Shown: positions 1 to 6,812, counted from the stretch's first letter. The stretch is DNA of 8,579 nucleotides from VGBK01 sp964548475 (GCA_964548475.1 CAZJRF010000086.1:1-8579), one strand, 5' to 3'. Notes: generated from the letters alone by a model not told the origin. Numbers and translations are program-made.

Positions 1-75
1 CAAGACGTTCCCGCGCTCGTGACAATCGTAGGGGTCGTTGTCGCGATTCGTAGGTGTTTAGCGGATGCCCATCCC

Positions 76-960
76 ATGACGGATGGCGGGCGTCTTTCCG
101 AGCCGCGACCGTCAGGGAGTGGACGGACCGGGAGGTGCCCGACGGTCACCATCATCACCGACAGCTCGTCTGCGCTCGACTGCGCCACTGCCGAGGCTCA
201 CGGCATCGTCGTGGTGCGAGGTCGAATCACCGTAGGGGAGCAGGTCTACCGGGACGGGGATCTGGCCCTGGAAGAGATGATCGCCCGTTACGACGAGGGA
301 GTGGCCACCGCCGGGCCGGGGCCGGGCGACTTCCTGCAGGTGCTGGAAGGCATCGAGGGCGAGGTGCTCATGCCCACGGTGACCCGCAACCTGAGCAGCT
401 CCACCCTCGACTCGGCCCGGATGGCTGCTTCCACGGTGGGTCCGCGGGTGCGGGTGGTGGACACCGGCACCTCCGCCGGCGGCCTGGCGCTGGTGGCCAT
501 CCATGCGGCACAGGCGGCGCAGGCCGGGGGCACTCTGGACGAAGTCGAGCAGGCCGCCCGCCGGGCCATGGCCGACACGCGGCTGGTGGTACAGGTCGGC
601 ACACTGGACTACCTGATCGCCGGGGGCCGGATGCCGGCCTCGGTGGGGCGCATTGGGTCCAGGCTCGGGATGCGTCCCATCGTCGAGCTTTACCGGGGCA
701 GGCTGCACACCCGGCGGCCCGTCTTCAGTAAGCGGGCGGCGGACGACCGGATGATCGCGATGTGGCGCCGCACCCGCCGGGAAGACGTCCGTTTGCACCT
801 GGCGGCGATGCACGTGCTCGCCGAGGAGGATGGGGTGGCTCTGCTCAACCGGGTGAAGGCCGAGGTGGAGCCGGCCACGGAATTGGTCACCCGCTTCGGG
901 GCGATCATGGTGGCTCACACCGGACCGGTGCTCAGTGGCCTCGCCTGGTGGTGGGAGTAG
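76..960 (+). CDS. DegV family fatty-acid-binding protein
   Basis: DegV proteins bind a fatty acid in a cleft between two alpha/beta domains; in Firmicutes related proteins (FakB) present fatty acids to the kinase FakA. Family landmarks appear in order, numbered from the ATG at 76 (294 aa): ITDSS near residues 27-31, a PGPGDF loop near 81-86 (family form SQPSPGDF), NLSSSTLDSA near 105-114 (family form LSGTYxSA), DTGTSAGG near 129-136, TLDYLIAGGRM near 176-186 and a closing AHTGP near 280-284. The length is usual for the family once the first 20-odd residues are discounted. The start is uncertain: a normal DegV begins about 3 residues before ITDSS, but no ATG, GTG or TTG lies there in frame, and the codons before about base 120 are not GC3-rich. 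ATG 76 is the nearest in-frame canonical start, and GTG 19 is also open. It meets the fumarase gene tail to tail. The family call is firm; the ligand and any FakA partner cannot be seen. Confidence 0.88.
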   Translation: MTDGGRLSEPRPSGSGRTGRCPTVTIITDSSSALDCATAEAHGIVVVRGRITVGEQVYRDGDLALEEMIARYDEGVATAGPGPGDFLQVLEGIEGEVLMPTVTRNLSSSTLDSARMAASTVGPRVRVVDTGTSAGGLALVAIHAAQAAQAGGTLDEVEQAARRAMADTRLVVQVGTLDYLIAGGRMPASVGRIGSRLGMRPIVELYRGRLHTRRPVFSKRAADDRMIAMWRRTRREDVRLHLAAMHVLAEEDGVALLNRVKAEVEPATELVTRFGAIMVAHTGPVLSGLAWWWE

Positions 961-972
961 GAGCGAAGGCGT

Positions 973-2577
973 TCAGGCGTAGAGGTCGTTGCCTTTGTCG
1001 TCGACGATGATGAAGGCCGGGAAGTCCACCACTTCGATCTTCCACACCGCCTCCATGCCCAGCTCCGGGTATTCGAGCAGTTCCACCCGGCGGATGTGAT
1101 CGCGGGCGAGGATGGCCGCCGGGCCGCCGATAGAGCCCAGGTAGAAGCCCCCGTGCCGGCGGCAGGCCTTGGTCACCGCCGGGGAGCGGTTGCCCTTGGC
1201 CAGCATCACCAGGCTGGCGCCCTGCGACTGGAAGAGGTCCACGTAGGAGTCCATCCGGCCGGCGGTGGTGGGGCCGAACGCGCCGGAGGCGTAGCCCTCG
1301 GGAGTCTTGGCCGGACCGGCGTAGTAGACGATGTGGTCCTTCAGGTACTGGGGCAGGCCCTCCCCCCGGTCGAGGCGCTCCTTCAGATGGGCATGAGCGA
1401 TGTCCCGGGCGACCACCACCGGACCGGTGAGAGACAGGCGGGTCTTCACCGGGTAGCGCGACAGGGTGGCCCGGATCTCGTCCATGGGGCGAGTGAGGTC
1501 GATGGGCACCGCCGCCGCGGGCAGCCGTACCGCCCCTTCTGCGGGCAGGAAGCGGGCCGGGTCGGTGTCCAGTTGCTCCAGAAACACCCCCTCGGCGGTG
1601 ATCTTGGCCCGGGCCTGGCGGTCGGCGGCGCAGGACACGCCGATCCCCACCGGGCAGGAGGCCCCGTGCCGGGGAAGACGGATCACCCGCACGTCCAGGC
1701 AGAAGTACTTCCCCCCGAACTGGGCTCCGATGCCGTTCTGCCGGGTCAGCTCCAGCACCTCCTGCTCCAACTCCGGGTCGCGGAAGGCCCGGCCGCCGTC
1801 GTTCCCGGTGGTGGGCAGGCTGTCCAGGTAGCGGCAGGAGGCCAGCTTCACCGTCTTCAGCGCCGCCTCGACGGAAGTGCCCCCGATCACGATGGCCAGG
1901 TGATAGGGCGGGCAGGCCGCGGTGCCCAGCGCCCGCAGCTTCTCATCGAGGAAACCCAGCAGCGAGGCGGGGTTGAGCAGCGCCTTGGACTCCTGGAACA
2001 GACAGCTCTTGTTAGCCGACCCGCCCCCCTTGGTGATGAACAGGAACTCGTACTCCCCGCCGGGCACCGCCTCGATCTCGATCTGAGCGGGGAGGTTGGT
2101 GCCGGTGTTGCGCTCCTCGTACATGGTGAGCGGGGCCAGCTGTGAGTAGCGCAGGTAGCCCTCGGTGAAGGCGTCGTAGACCCCGTGCGACAGGGGCTCG
2201 CGATCGTCGACGCCGGTGTACACGTCCTCGCCCTTGTGCGCCATCACGATGGCCGTGCCGGTGTCCTGGCAGGAGGGAAGCACCATCTCGGCGGAGACCA
2301 CCGCGTTGCGCAGCATCTCCAGGGCCACGAAGCGGTCGTTGTCCGAGGCCTCCGGGTCGTCGAGGATGTCTCGCAGCTGCTGCAGGTGGCCGGTGCGGAA
2401 CAGGTGGGAGATGTCCCGCACCGCCTCCTCCGCCAGCCGGCGCAGGGCGGCCGGTTCGACGCGCAGAATCCGGCGTCCGCCCCACTCCTCCACCGACACG
2501 TGCTCCGCCGTGAGGAGCCGGTACTCGGTGGCGTCGGGGCCCAACTCGAAGATCGGCTGATGGCGGAAGTCGGTCAT
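973..2577 (-). CDS. Fumarate hydratase, class I (single-chain, FumA/FumB type)
   Basis: This 534-aa enzyme reversibly hydrates fumarate to L-malate in the cytosolic TCA cycle, using an oxygen-sensitive [4Fe-4S] cluster. It follows E. coli FumA nearly end to end and has both class I domains in one chain, unlike the split alpha/beta archaeal form. The three expected cluster cysteines are present: Cys103 in CQDTGTA, Cys222 in ACPPYH and Cys308 in GASCPVG. Other conserved blocks are NTGTNLPAQI (157-166), KGGGSANK (183-190), IGGTS (231-235), GAQFGGKYF (284-292), PQYLKDH (409-415), GPTTAGRMDSYVD (435-447), KGNRS (461-465), GGFYLGSIGGPAA (476-488) and YPELGMEA (503-510). The frame stays open upstream to 3327, but homology begins at this ATG, which has GAGAGGTG five bases before it. 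It is the only TCA gene in the window and looks monocistronic. Confidence 0.97.
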   Translation of the reverse strand: MTDFRHQPIFELGPDATEYRLLTAEHVSVEEWGGRRILRVEPAALRRLAEEAVRDISHLFRTGHLQQLRDILDDPEASDNDRFVALEMLRNAVVSAEMVLPSCQDTGTAIVMAHKGEDVYTGVDDREPLSHGVYDAFTEGYLRYSQLAPLTMYEERNTGTNLPAQIEIEAVPGGEYEFLFITKGGGSANKSCLFQESKALLNPASLLGFLDEKLRALGTAACPPYHLAIVIGGTSVEAALKTVKLASCRYLDSLPTTGNDGGRAFRDPELEQEVLELTRQNGIGAQFGGKYFCLDVRVIRLPRHGASCPVGIGVSCAADRQARAKITAEGVFLEQLDTDPARFLPAEGAVRLPAAAVPIDLTRPMDEIRATLSRYPVKTRLSLTGPVVVARDIAHAHLKERLDRGEGLPQYLKDHIVYYAGPAKTPEGYASGAFGPTTAGRMDSYVDLFQSQGASLVMLAKGNRSPAVTKACRRHGGFYLGSIGGPAAILARDHIRRVELLEYPELGMEAVWKIEVVDFPAFIIVDDKGNDLYA

Positions 2578-2582
2578 GAGGG

Positions 2583-2590
2583 CACCTCTC
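2583..2590 (-). promoter_or_regulatory. Ribosome binding site of the fumarase gene
   Basis: On the minus strand GAGAGGTG lies five bases before the ATG at 2577. It fixes the fumarase start there rather than at any upstream codon of the longer open frame. Confidence 0.75.
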
Positions 2591-2611
2591 GGTCGGGGCG
2601 GTTTGGCCGAG

Positions 2612-2617
2612 ATTGTA
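2612..2617 (-). promoter_or_regulatory. Candidate -10 box of the fumarase promoter
   Basis: The minus strand reads TACAAT, one mismatch from TATAAT, in otherwise extremely GC-rich DNA. It would place transcription start near 2605 and give a leader of about 28 bases that includes the ribosome binding site. No TTGACA-like -35 is visible at the usual distance, which is common for actinobacterial promoters. The call rests on the hexamer and its position alone. Confidence 0.5.
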
Positions 2618-2652
2618 CGGTGGCCGGGGGCGCCCTCCGGGGACGGGGCCGT

Positions 2653-2673
2653 GGGCCCGGGTGGGGCCCGGGT
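2653..2673. repeat. Tandem GGGCCCGGGT pair in the divergent spacer
   Basis: GGGCCCGGGT occurs at 2653-2662 and again at 2664-2673, one G apart, giving an 11-base period close to one helical turn. Each copy contains the palindromes GGGCCC and CCCGGG. The two CCCGGG units (2656-2661 and 2667-2672) can also pair as a 6-bp stem with a 5-base loop. It sits just upstream of a candidate -10 for the transporter gene, so it could be an operator. GC-rich composition alone can produce such strings, so function is unproven. Confidence 0.5.
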
Positions 2674-2678
2674 ACCAT
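2673..2678 (+). promoter_or_regulatory. Candidate -10 box for the transporter gene train
   Basis: TACCAT fits the TANNNT pattern and lies 41 bases before the transporter ATG at 2720, directly after the GGGCCCGGGT pair. No convincing -35 is present; the position where it would lie is occupied by the repeat. The call is weak and positional. Confidence 0.3.
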
Positions 2679-2719
2679 CGCCCCGCCGGGCAATCCCTCC
2701 CGCCCTGTGCGCACCACCC

Positions 2720-3646
2720 ATGCACACCGCCTCCGCTCCGCCTTCCTCCCGGGCCGCCGGCCCCCGGCTGGTCGTGCCAGTGCTAGTCGTCGGGGTGGTG
2801 GCCATCTCGTTCGCGGCGATCTTCCTCAAGCTGGCCGAGCCCACCCATGCCCTCACCCGCTCCGGACTGCGCCTGTTGATGGCGGGGGCCATGCTCTTGC
2901 CGGCGGTCGTGCAGGGCTGGCGCCGGGGTCGCCTGCAGCCGGTGGCCAAGTGGGCGGTGCTGGCCGGCCTGCTGTACGCCGTCCACTTCAGTGCCTGGAT
3001 CTGGTCGCTGGATCTCACCAGCGTGGCCGCCTCGGTGACGCTGGTGACCGCCACTCCCCTCATCCTGGCGGTGGTGGGGGTGGTGACCGGTCGGGACCGG
3101 CCGGAGGGCCGCCTGTGGGTATCGCTGCTGCTGGGGGCGGTGGGGGTGGCCGTCATCGGCGGGACCGACCTCTCCCTGTCGGGGCGGGCGCTGGCCGGTG
3201 ACGGCCTGGCCCTTCTGGGCGCCGCGGCCATGGCCGGGTACCTGCTGTTGGGCCGGCGTCTGGGCCCCGACCTCGATGTCTGGTCCTTCATGGGGGTGGC
3301 CTGCGTCGCCGGCGGGGCGCTGGTCATGGCGGGGGCGGCGGCGGCCGGGGTGGGCCTGGCGCCGGCGAGCGGCCGTTCGCTCCTTTACATCTTCCTGAGT
3401 GCCCTCATCCCGCAGTTGGTGGGACACGTGCTGCTGACCTGGGCGCTGCGGCACACCACTCCCACGGTGGTGGGACTGGCGACCCTCGGGGAGCCGGTCG
3501 GGTCCACCTTCCTGGCCTGGGTCTGGCTCGGGGAGACGGTCCCGGCCGTGGTCCTGGTGGGCTGTGCGGTGATCCTCGTTTCCCTCGTGCTCGCCCTGGC
3601 TCGGCCCGGGCGGGGCGCCGACGTGGTGGCAGCGGCGGGGCCATGA
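2720..3646 (+). CDS. EamA / DMT-superfamily membrane transporter
   Basis: This is a 308-aa inner-membrane permease of the drug/metabolite transporter superfamily. About ten hydrophobic helices are visible, near residues 17-38, 47-65, 76-95, 99-122, 132-149, 159-179, 187-210, 219-240, 246-270 and 274-295. They form the two five-helix EamA repeats, with the family's Pro-containing fourth helix (ATPLIL, 111-116) and the second-repeat hallmark LGEPVGSTFLAWVWLGE (256-272). EamA members export amino acids, nucleosides or other small metabolites, and some DMT proteins carry SAM; the substrate here cannot be read. ATG 2720 gives a normal length with a short cytoplasmic N-terminus; the frame is open back to 2576 but that part is Pro/Arg-rich and unlike the family. 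No clear Shine-Dalgarno precedes it. Its stop overlaps the deaminase start as ATGA, which suggests translational coupling and a linked role. Confidence 0.9.
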   Translation: MHTASAPPSSRAAGPRLVVPVLVVGVVAISFAAIFLKLAEPTHALTRSGLRLLMAGAMLLPAVVQGWRRGRLQPVAKWAVLAGLLYAVHFSAWIWSLDLTSVAASVTLVTATPLILAVVGVVTGRDRPEGRLWVSLLLGAVGVAVIGGTDLSLSGRALAGDGLALLGAAAMAGYLLLGRRLGPDLDVWSFMGVACVAGGALVMAGAAAAGVGLAPASGRSLLYIFLSALIPQLVGHVLLTWALRHTTPTVVGLATLGEPVGSTFLAWVWLGETVPAVVLVGCAVILVSLVLALARPGRGADVVAAAGP

Positions 3647-4959
3647 CCGAGCGTTACCTGGCCGATCACGTGCTTCCCATGGATGAGGCCTTCTCTCTGT
3701 TCAGCCCCGGGTTTGTGGACGTGGCCGGGGGCCGGGTGCTGGCCGCGGGTCGGCTCGGCGAGGCGCCGCCTCTGGGTCCCGGCGATACGACCCACCACCC
3801 GGGCGGCTTGCTGATGCCGGGCCTGGTGAACTGCCATGCTCACTCGGCCATGACGGTGCTGCGGGGGGCAGGGGAGGGGCTTCCGCTCGACCGGTGGCTG
3901 CGCGAGGTCATCTGGCCGCGGGAGGCCCGCCTCACGCCGGAAGACGCCCATCTCGGCATGCTGGTGGGGGCGGCGGAGATGCTGCAGGTGGGGATCACCA
4001 CCAGCGCCGAGATGTACTTCCACGCCGGGGCGGTGGCCCGGGCGGCGGCGTCGGCCGGGATGCGCACTCTCGTCTTCCCCGCGGTGGCGGAGGCTCCCGG
4101 ATGGGAGAGATTTGGCAGCGCCTCGGACATGGTACGGGCGGCCCTGTCTCTGCGCGAGGAATTCGCCGGGGAGGACCTCGTGGAGATCGGCCTCGGCCCG
4201 CACAGCGCGTACGCCCTGGGCGACGCGGGGCTCCGGGAGGTGGCGGAGACCGCGGTGAGTGCCGGGATGCCCGTGCACATCCACCTATCCGAGACCACCG
4301 ACGAAGACGAGGCGTTGGCGGCCCGCACCGGCCGCACGGCGGCGGCTCACCTGGCCGGCCTGGGCCTGTTCGCCGCCCGGGTCACGGCCGCCCACTGCGT
4401 CTGGCTCAACGGGGCGGACGTCGCCCTGCTCGCCGAGCACCAGGTGGGCGTGGCCCACTGCCCGGGCTCCAACGGGAAGCTGGCCTCCGGCCTGGCCCCG
4501 GTGGCGGCCCTGCGGCGGGCGGGGGTCCCGGTGGGGCTGGGTACCGACGGCCCGGCCTCCAACGACAACCTGGACTTGTGGGAGGAGGCCCGGTTGGCGC
4601 TGCTGTTCGCCCGTCTCCGCGAGCGGGAGGCGGGGGCGCTGGGTGGGGAGAACGTCCTGCGCATGGCGACCTGCGAGGCGGCGGCGGCGCTGGGCCGTGA
4701 TGACATTGGGGCGCTGGTGCCCGGCCGGCGGGCGGACATGATCCGCCTGTCCCTGGACCGCATCGTCTACGACCCGGTGCTGGACCCACGCGACGTGCTC
4801 TCCCATTTGGTATGGGCCGGTTCCGCCGCCGACGTAACCGACGTCTGGGTGGGCGGACGGCGGGTGGTCGCCGATCGGGTCTGCCTCACGGTGGACGTGA
4901 TCGCTGCTCGGGCCGGCCTCCGGGCGGCGGCCCGCCGCCTGGCCGGGGGAGGGAAGTGA
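3643..4959 (+). CDS. Amidohydrolase, probable MTA/SAH (or 5'-deoxyadenosine) deaminase
   Basis: This 438-aa metal-dependent hydrolase belongs to the TRZ/ATZ and MtaD group, which deaminates 5'-methylthioadenosine, S-adenosylhomocysteine or 5'-deoxyadenosine to the inosyl form. The metal and catalytic set is complete: His65 and His67 in NCHAHSAMT, His212, His214 and Glu217 in HIHLSET, His251 in AAHCVWL, and Asp302 in GTDGPASND. The RWL segment (84-86), GPHSAY (185-190), HCPGSNGKL (272-280) and the composite-domain ending also follow Thermotoga MtaD. The usual DMYF motif reads EMYF (123-126). It overlaps the transporter by four bases, and its stop overlaps the methyltransferase start, so the three are probably co-translated. 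A neighbouring methyltransferase fits a role in clearing SAH. A guanine/cytosine-type or chlorohydrolase-like deaminase is the main alternative, since motifs alone do not fix the substrate. Confidence 0.88.
   Translation: MTERYLADHVLPMDEAFSLFSPGFVDVAGGRVLAAGRLGEAPPLGPGDTTHHPGGLLMPGLVNCHAHSAMTVLRGAGEGLPLDRWLREVIWPREARLTPEDAHLGMLVGAAEMLQVGITTSAEMYFHAGAVARAAASAGMRTLVFPAVAEAPGWERFGSASDMVRAALSLREEFAGEDLVEIGLGPHSAYALGDAGLREVAETAVSAGMPVHIHLSETTDEDEALAARTGRTAAAHLAGLGLFAARVTAAHCVWLNGADVALLAEHQVGVAHCPGSNGKLASGLAPVAALRRAGVPVGLGTDGPASNDNLDLWEEARLALLFARLREREAGALGGENVLRMATCEAAAALGRDDIGALVPGRRADMIRLSLDRIVYDPVLDPRDVLSHLVWAGSAADVTDVWVGGRRVVADRVCLTVDVIAARAGLRAAARRLAGGGK
4947..4953 (+). promoter_or_regulatory. 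Ribosome binding site of the methyltransferase gene
   Basis: GGGAGGG lies inside the end of the deaminase gene, five bases before ATG 4959. It favours that ATG, or the adjoining GTG at 4956, over the longer open frame that starts at 4812 within the deaminase. Confidence 0.65.
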
Positions 4960-5585
4960 TGGGCGCCGGGGCGGCCCGCCTGTACGAGCCAGTGCTGGGC
5001 CGGCTGCTGGAGGGGACCCGCCGGGCCGTCCTGGCCCTGGCCCCGCCCCGTCCCGGGATGGCGGTGGTGGACGTGGGCTGCGGCAGCGGGGCGCTGCTGG
5101 CTCGCTATGCCGCGGCCGGGTGCCGGGTGATGGGCCTCGATCCGTCGCCGGCCATGCTGGCCGAGGCCCGCCGCCGCCTGGGCCCGGGCGCCGTGCTGGC
5201 GGTGGGAGGGGCCGCCGCCCTGCCTTTCCCCTCCGGCGGTGCCGACCTGGTGACGGCGACGATGCTGCTGCACGTGCTGCCGCCGGCCGAGCGGGTGGCC
5301 GCGCTGGCCGAGATGGCCCGGGTGGCGGGGGAGAGGGGCCGGGTAGTGGTCGCCGACCACGGGCCGGGCCGGGAGCCGGGGATCGGCGCTCGCCTCGCCC
5401 GGGCGCTGGGCGCGGCCGGGGAGGGCCTGGCCGCCCACGGCGGGGGAGTGCGCTCGCTGAGGGCGGCGGGGGGCGTTGCCGGCCTGGCCGGACGGGCGGG
5501 CCTGGCGGTGGAGGAGGAGACGGCGGCGGCGGGTGGAGCCATCGCGATCACCCGGCTGGGCCCGATCGACCCGCTGGGCCGATAG
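4959..5585 (+). CDS. Class I SAM-dependent methyltransferase (small, Methyltransf_11-like)
   Basis: This is a 208-aa Rossmann-fold methyltransferase. Motif I is VVDVGCGSG (36-44), the acidic ribose-binding loop is GLDPSP with Asp61, the adenine-side segment is AALPFPSGGADLV (86-98), and a motif IV/post-I stretch ATMLLHVLPP (100-109) is followed by the helix ending in EMARV. This matches the UbiE/Methyltransf_11 class, in which SAM binding is conserved and acceptors vary widely. There is no separate substrate-recognition domain, so the acceptor (a small molecule or quinone-like compound is usual) cannot be named. The protein is short and Ala/Gly-rich, particularly after residue 135. The start codon overlaps the deaminase stop (TGATG), and the dehydrogenase begins 22 bases downstream. 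SAH released by this enzyme would be a natural substrate for the upstream deaminase. Confidence 0.88.
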   Translation: MGAGAARLYEPVLGRLLEGTRRAVLALAPPRPGMAVVDVGCGSGALLARYAAAGCRVMGLDPSPAMLAEARRRLGPGAVLAVGGAAALPFPSGGADLVTATMLLHVLPPAERVAALAEMARVAGERGRVVVADHGPGREPGIGARLARALGAAGEGLAAHGGGVRSLRAAGGVAGLAGRAGLAVEEETAAAGGAIAITRLGPIDPLGR

Positions 5586-5595
5586 CCTGGCGGGT

Positions 5596-5602
5596 AAGGA
5601 GG
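5596..5602 (+). promoter_or_regulatory. Strong ribosome binding site of the acyl-CoA dehydrogenase gene
   Basis: AAGGAGG stands five bases before GTG 5608 and is the best Shine-Dalgarno match in the window. It sets the start at this GTG although the frame is open back to 5476 inside the methyltransferase gene. Confidence 0.85.
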
Positions 5603-5607
5603 ACAAC

Positions 5608-6747
5608 GTGGACTTTGCGCCGTCGCCGGAGCACGAGGCTTTTCGCAAGGTGGTAAGGGAGTTCGCCGAGGCGGAGATCGTCCCCCATGCGGCCGATTGG
5701 GATCGGGATCACCACTTCCCGCTGGACGTGGTGGGCAAGATGGGCGACCTGGGCCTCTTCGGGCTGCCCTTCCCGGTGGAGTACGGCGGGTCGGGATCGG
5801 GCCTCCTCACCCTTTGCATTGCCATCGAGGAGATTTCCCGGGCCGACGCCTCCCTGGGCATCACCCTCGAGGCGGCGGTGGGCCTGGGAGCCAACCCCAT
5901 CTACCGCTACGGCACCGAGGAGCAGAAGAACCGCTGGCTCCCCGATCTGGTGGCCGGCCGCGCTCTGGCCGGCTTCGGCCTCACCGAGCCCGACGCGGGG
6001 TCGGACGCCGGTGCCACTCGCACCCGGGCCGAGCTGGTCGACGGGCAGTGGGTGATCAACGGCGAGAAGGTCTTCATCACCAACAGCGGCACCCCCATCA
6101 CCTCCCTGGTCACCGTCACCGCCCGCACCGGGCCGGGGGAGATCTCCTCCATCATCGTGCCGGCCGGCGCCCCCGGCTTCGTGGTGGATCCTCCCTACCG
6201 CAAGATGGGCTGGCGGGCCAGCGACACGCACGGCCTGCACTTCGAGGACTGCCGGGTGCCGGAGGAGAACCTGCTGGGCGAGCGGGGCCGGGGCTTCCGC
6301 CAGTTCCTCGCCATCCTCGACGACGGCCGGGTGGCCATCGCCGCCATGGCGGTGGGCATCGCCCAGGCCTGCCTGGAGCAGGCGGTGACCTACGCCGGCG
6401 AGCGGGAGGCCTTCGGGCGCAAGATCGGCGCCAACCAGGGGGTTGCCTTCCGCTGCGCCGACATGGCGGTGGCGGTCGATGCGGCCCGGCTGCTCACCTA
6501 CCGGGCGGCCTGGCTGGCCGATGCCGGCCGGCCCTTTCGCCAGGAGGCGGCCATTGCCAAGCTCTACTCCTCCGAAATCGCGGTCGACGCCAGCCGGCAC
6601 GCCACCCAGATCTTCGGCGGCTACGGGTTTGTGGACGAGACGCCGGTGAGCCGCTTCTATCGCGATGCCAAGGCACTGGAGATCGGGGAGGGGACCAGCG
6701 AGATCCAGCGCTTCGTCATCGCCCGCGGACTGGGCCTGCCTCTTTAG
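5608..6747 (+). CDS. Acyl-CoA dehydrogenase (FAD-dependent)
   Basis: This 379-aa flavoprotein makes the alpha,beta double bond in an acyl-CoA, passing electrons to electron-transfer flavoprotein; it serves beta-oxidation or branched amino-acid breakdown. The fold is in the usual order: an N-terminal helical domain (1-120), a beta domain opening with signature GLTEPDAGSDAGA (124-136), and a C-terminal helical domain with signature 2 from Gln334 (QIFGGYGF). The catalytic base is Glu361 in IGEGTSEIQR, where short/medium-chain enzymes have their active-site Glu; long-chain and isovaleryl types place it elsewhere. FAD-binding segments TNSGT (158-162) and REAFGRKIG (266-274) are present. The length is typical. 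The exact acyl substrate cannot be read. It may be last in the transporter train or form its own unit, as no ETF, hydratase or thiolase gene is in view. Confidence 0.96.
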   Translation: MDFAPSPEHEAFRKVVREFAEAEIVPHAADWDRDHHFPLDVVGKMGDLGLFGLPFPVEYGGSGSGLLTLCIAIEEISRADASLGITLEAAVGLGANPIYRYGTEEQKNRWLPDLVAGRALAGFGLTEPDAGSDAGATRTRAELVDGQWVINGEKVFITNSGTPITSLVTVTARTGPGEISSIIVPAGAPGFVVDPPYRKMGWRASDTHGLHFEDCRVPEENLLGERGRGFRQFLAILDDGRVAIAAMAVGIAQACLEQAVTYAGEREAFGRKIGANQGVAFRCADMAVAVDAARLLTYRAAWLADAGRPFRQEAAIAKLYSSEIAVDASRHATQIFGGYGFVDETPVSRFYRDAKALEIGEGTSEIQRFVIARGLGLPL

Positions 6748-6751
6748 GTGC

Positions 6752-6777
6752 CCGGCCGGCCCCGGCGGGTCGGCCGG
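6752..6777 (+). terminator. Strong GC hairpin after the dehydrogenase, probable terminator
   Basis: Arm 6752-6762 (CCGGCCGGCCC) pairs with arm 6767-6777 (GGGTCGGCCGG) over 11 bp with one G-U, closing a CGGC tetraloop. It begins four bases after the dehydrogenase stop and 37 bases before the next start codon. There is no run of T after it, so it is not a textbook intrinsic terminator. U-less hairpin terminators are proposed in actinobacteria, and the position between two genes fits. It could instead stabilise the 3' end of the upstream mRNA. Confidence 0.65.
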
Positions 6778-6783
6778 AGCTCG

Positions 6784-6789
6784 TATGCT
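6784..6789 (+). promoter_or_regulatory. Candidate -10 box of the radical SAM gene
   Basis: TATGCT fits TANNNT and lies between the hairpin and the gene, 25 bases before ATG 6815, which would leave a leader of roughly 18-20 bases. No -35 match is seen. With the hairpin just upstream it suggests the radical SAM gene is transcribed separately. Confidence 0.45.
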
Positions 6790-6803
6790 GGAGGGGGGCC
6801 GGC

Positions 6804-6812
6804 AAGGGGGAG
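6804..6812 (+). promoter_or_regulatory. Ribosome binding site of the radical SAM gene
   Basis: AAGGGGGAG ends two bases before ATG 6815; its central G-rich core gives acceptable spacing. It supports 6815 over the in-frame ATG at 6785, which has no such sequence before it and lies within the candidate -10. Confidence 0.55.

Noticed and set aside
25..54. Two similar 8-mers, ATCGTAGG and TTCGTAGG, 21-22 bases apart upstream of degV, considered as operator half-sites or a phage attachment remnant.
   Set aside because: The match is short and imperfect, and no recombinase, tRNA or promoter element accompanies it.
941..972. A possible terminator hairpin between the convergent degV and fumarase genes (CGCCT pairing with AGGCG).
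   Set aside because: The stem is only 5 bp with a loop of about 20 bases and no T tract, which is too weak to support.
2578..3327. The fumarase reading frame stays open for another 750 bases upstream, opposite the transporter gene, giving a 784-aa open frame.
   Set aside because: Fumarase homology starts at 2577 with its own ribosome binding site. The extension is Arg/Pro/Ser-rich low-complexity sequence antisense to a clear ten-helix membrane protein, as expected for a shadow frame in GC-rich DNA.
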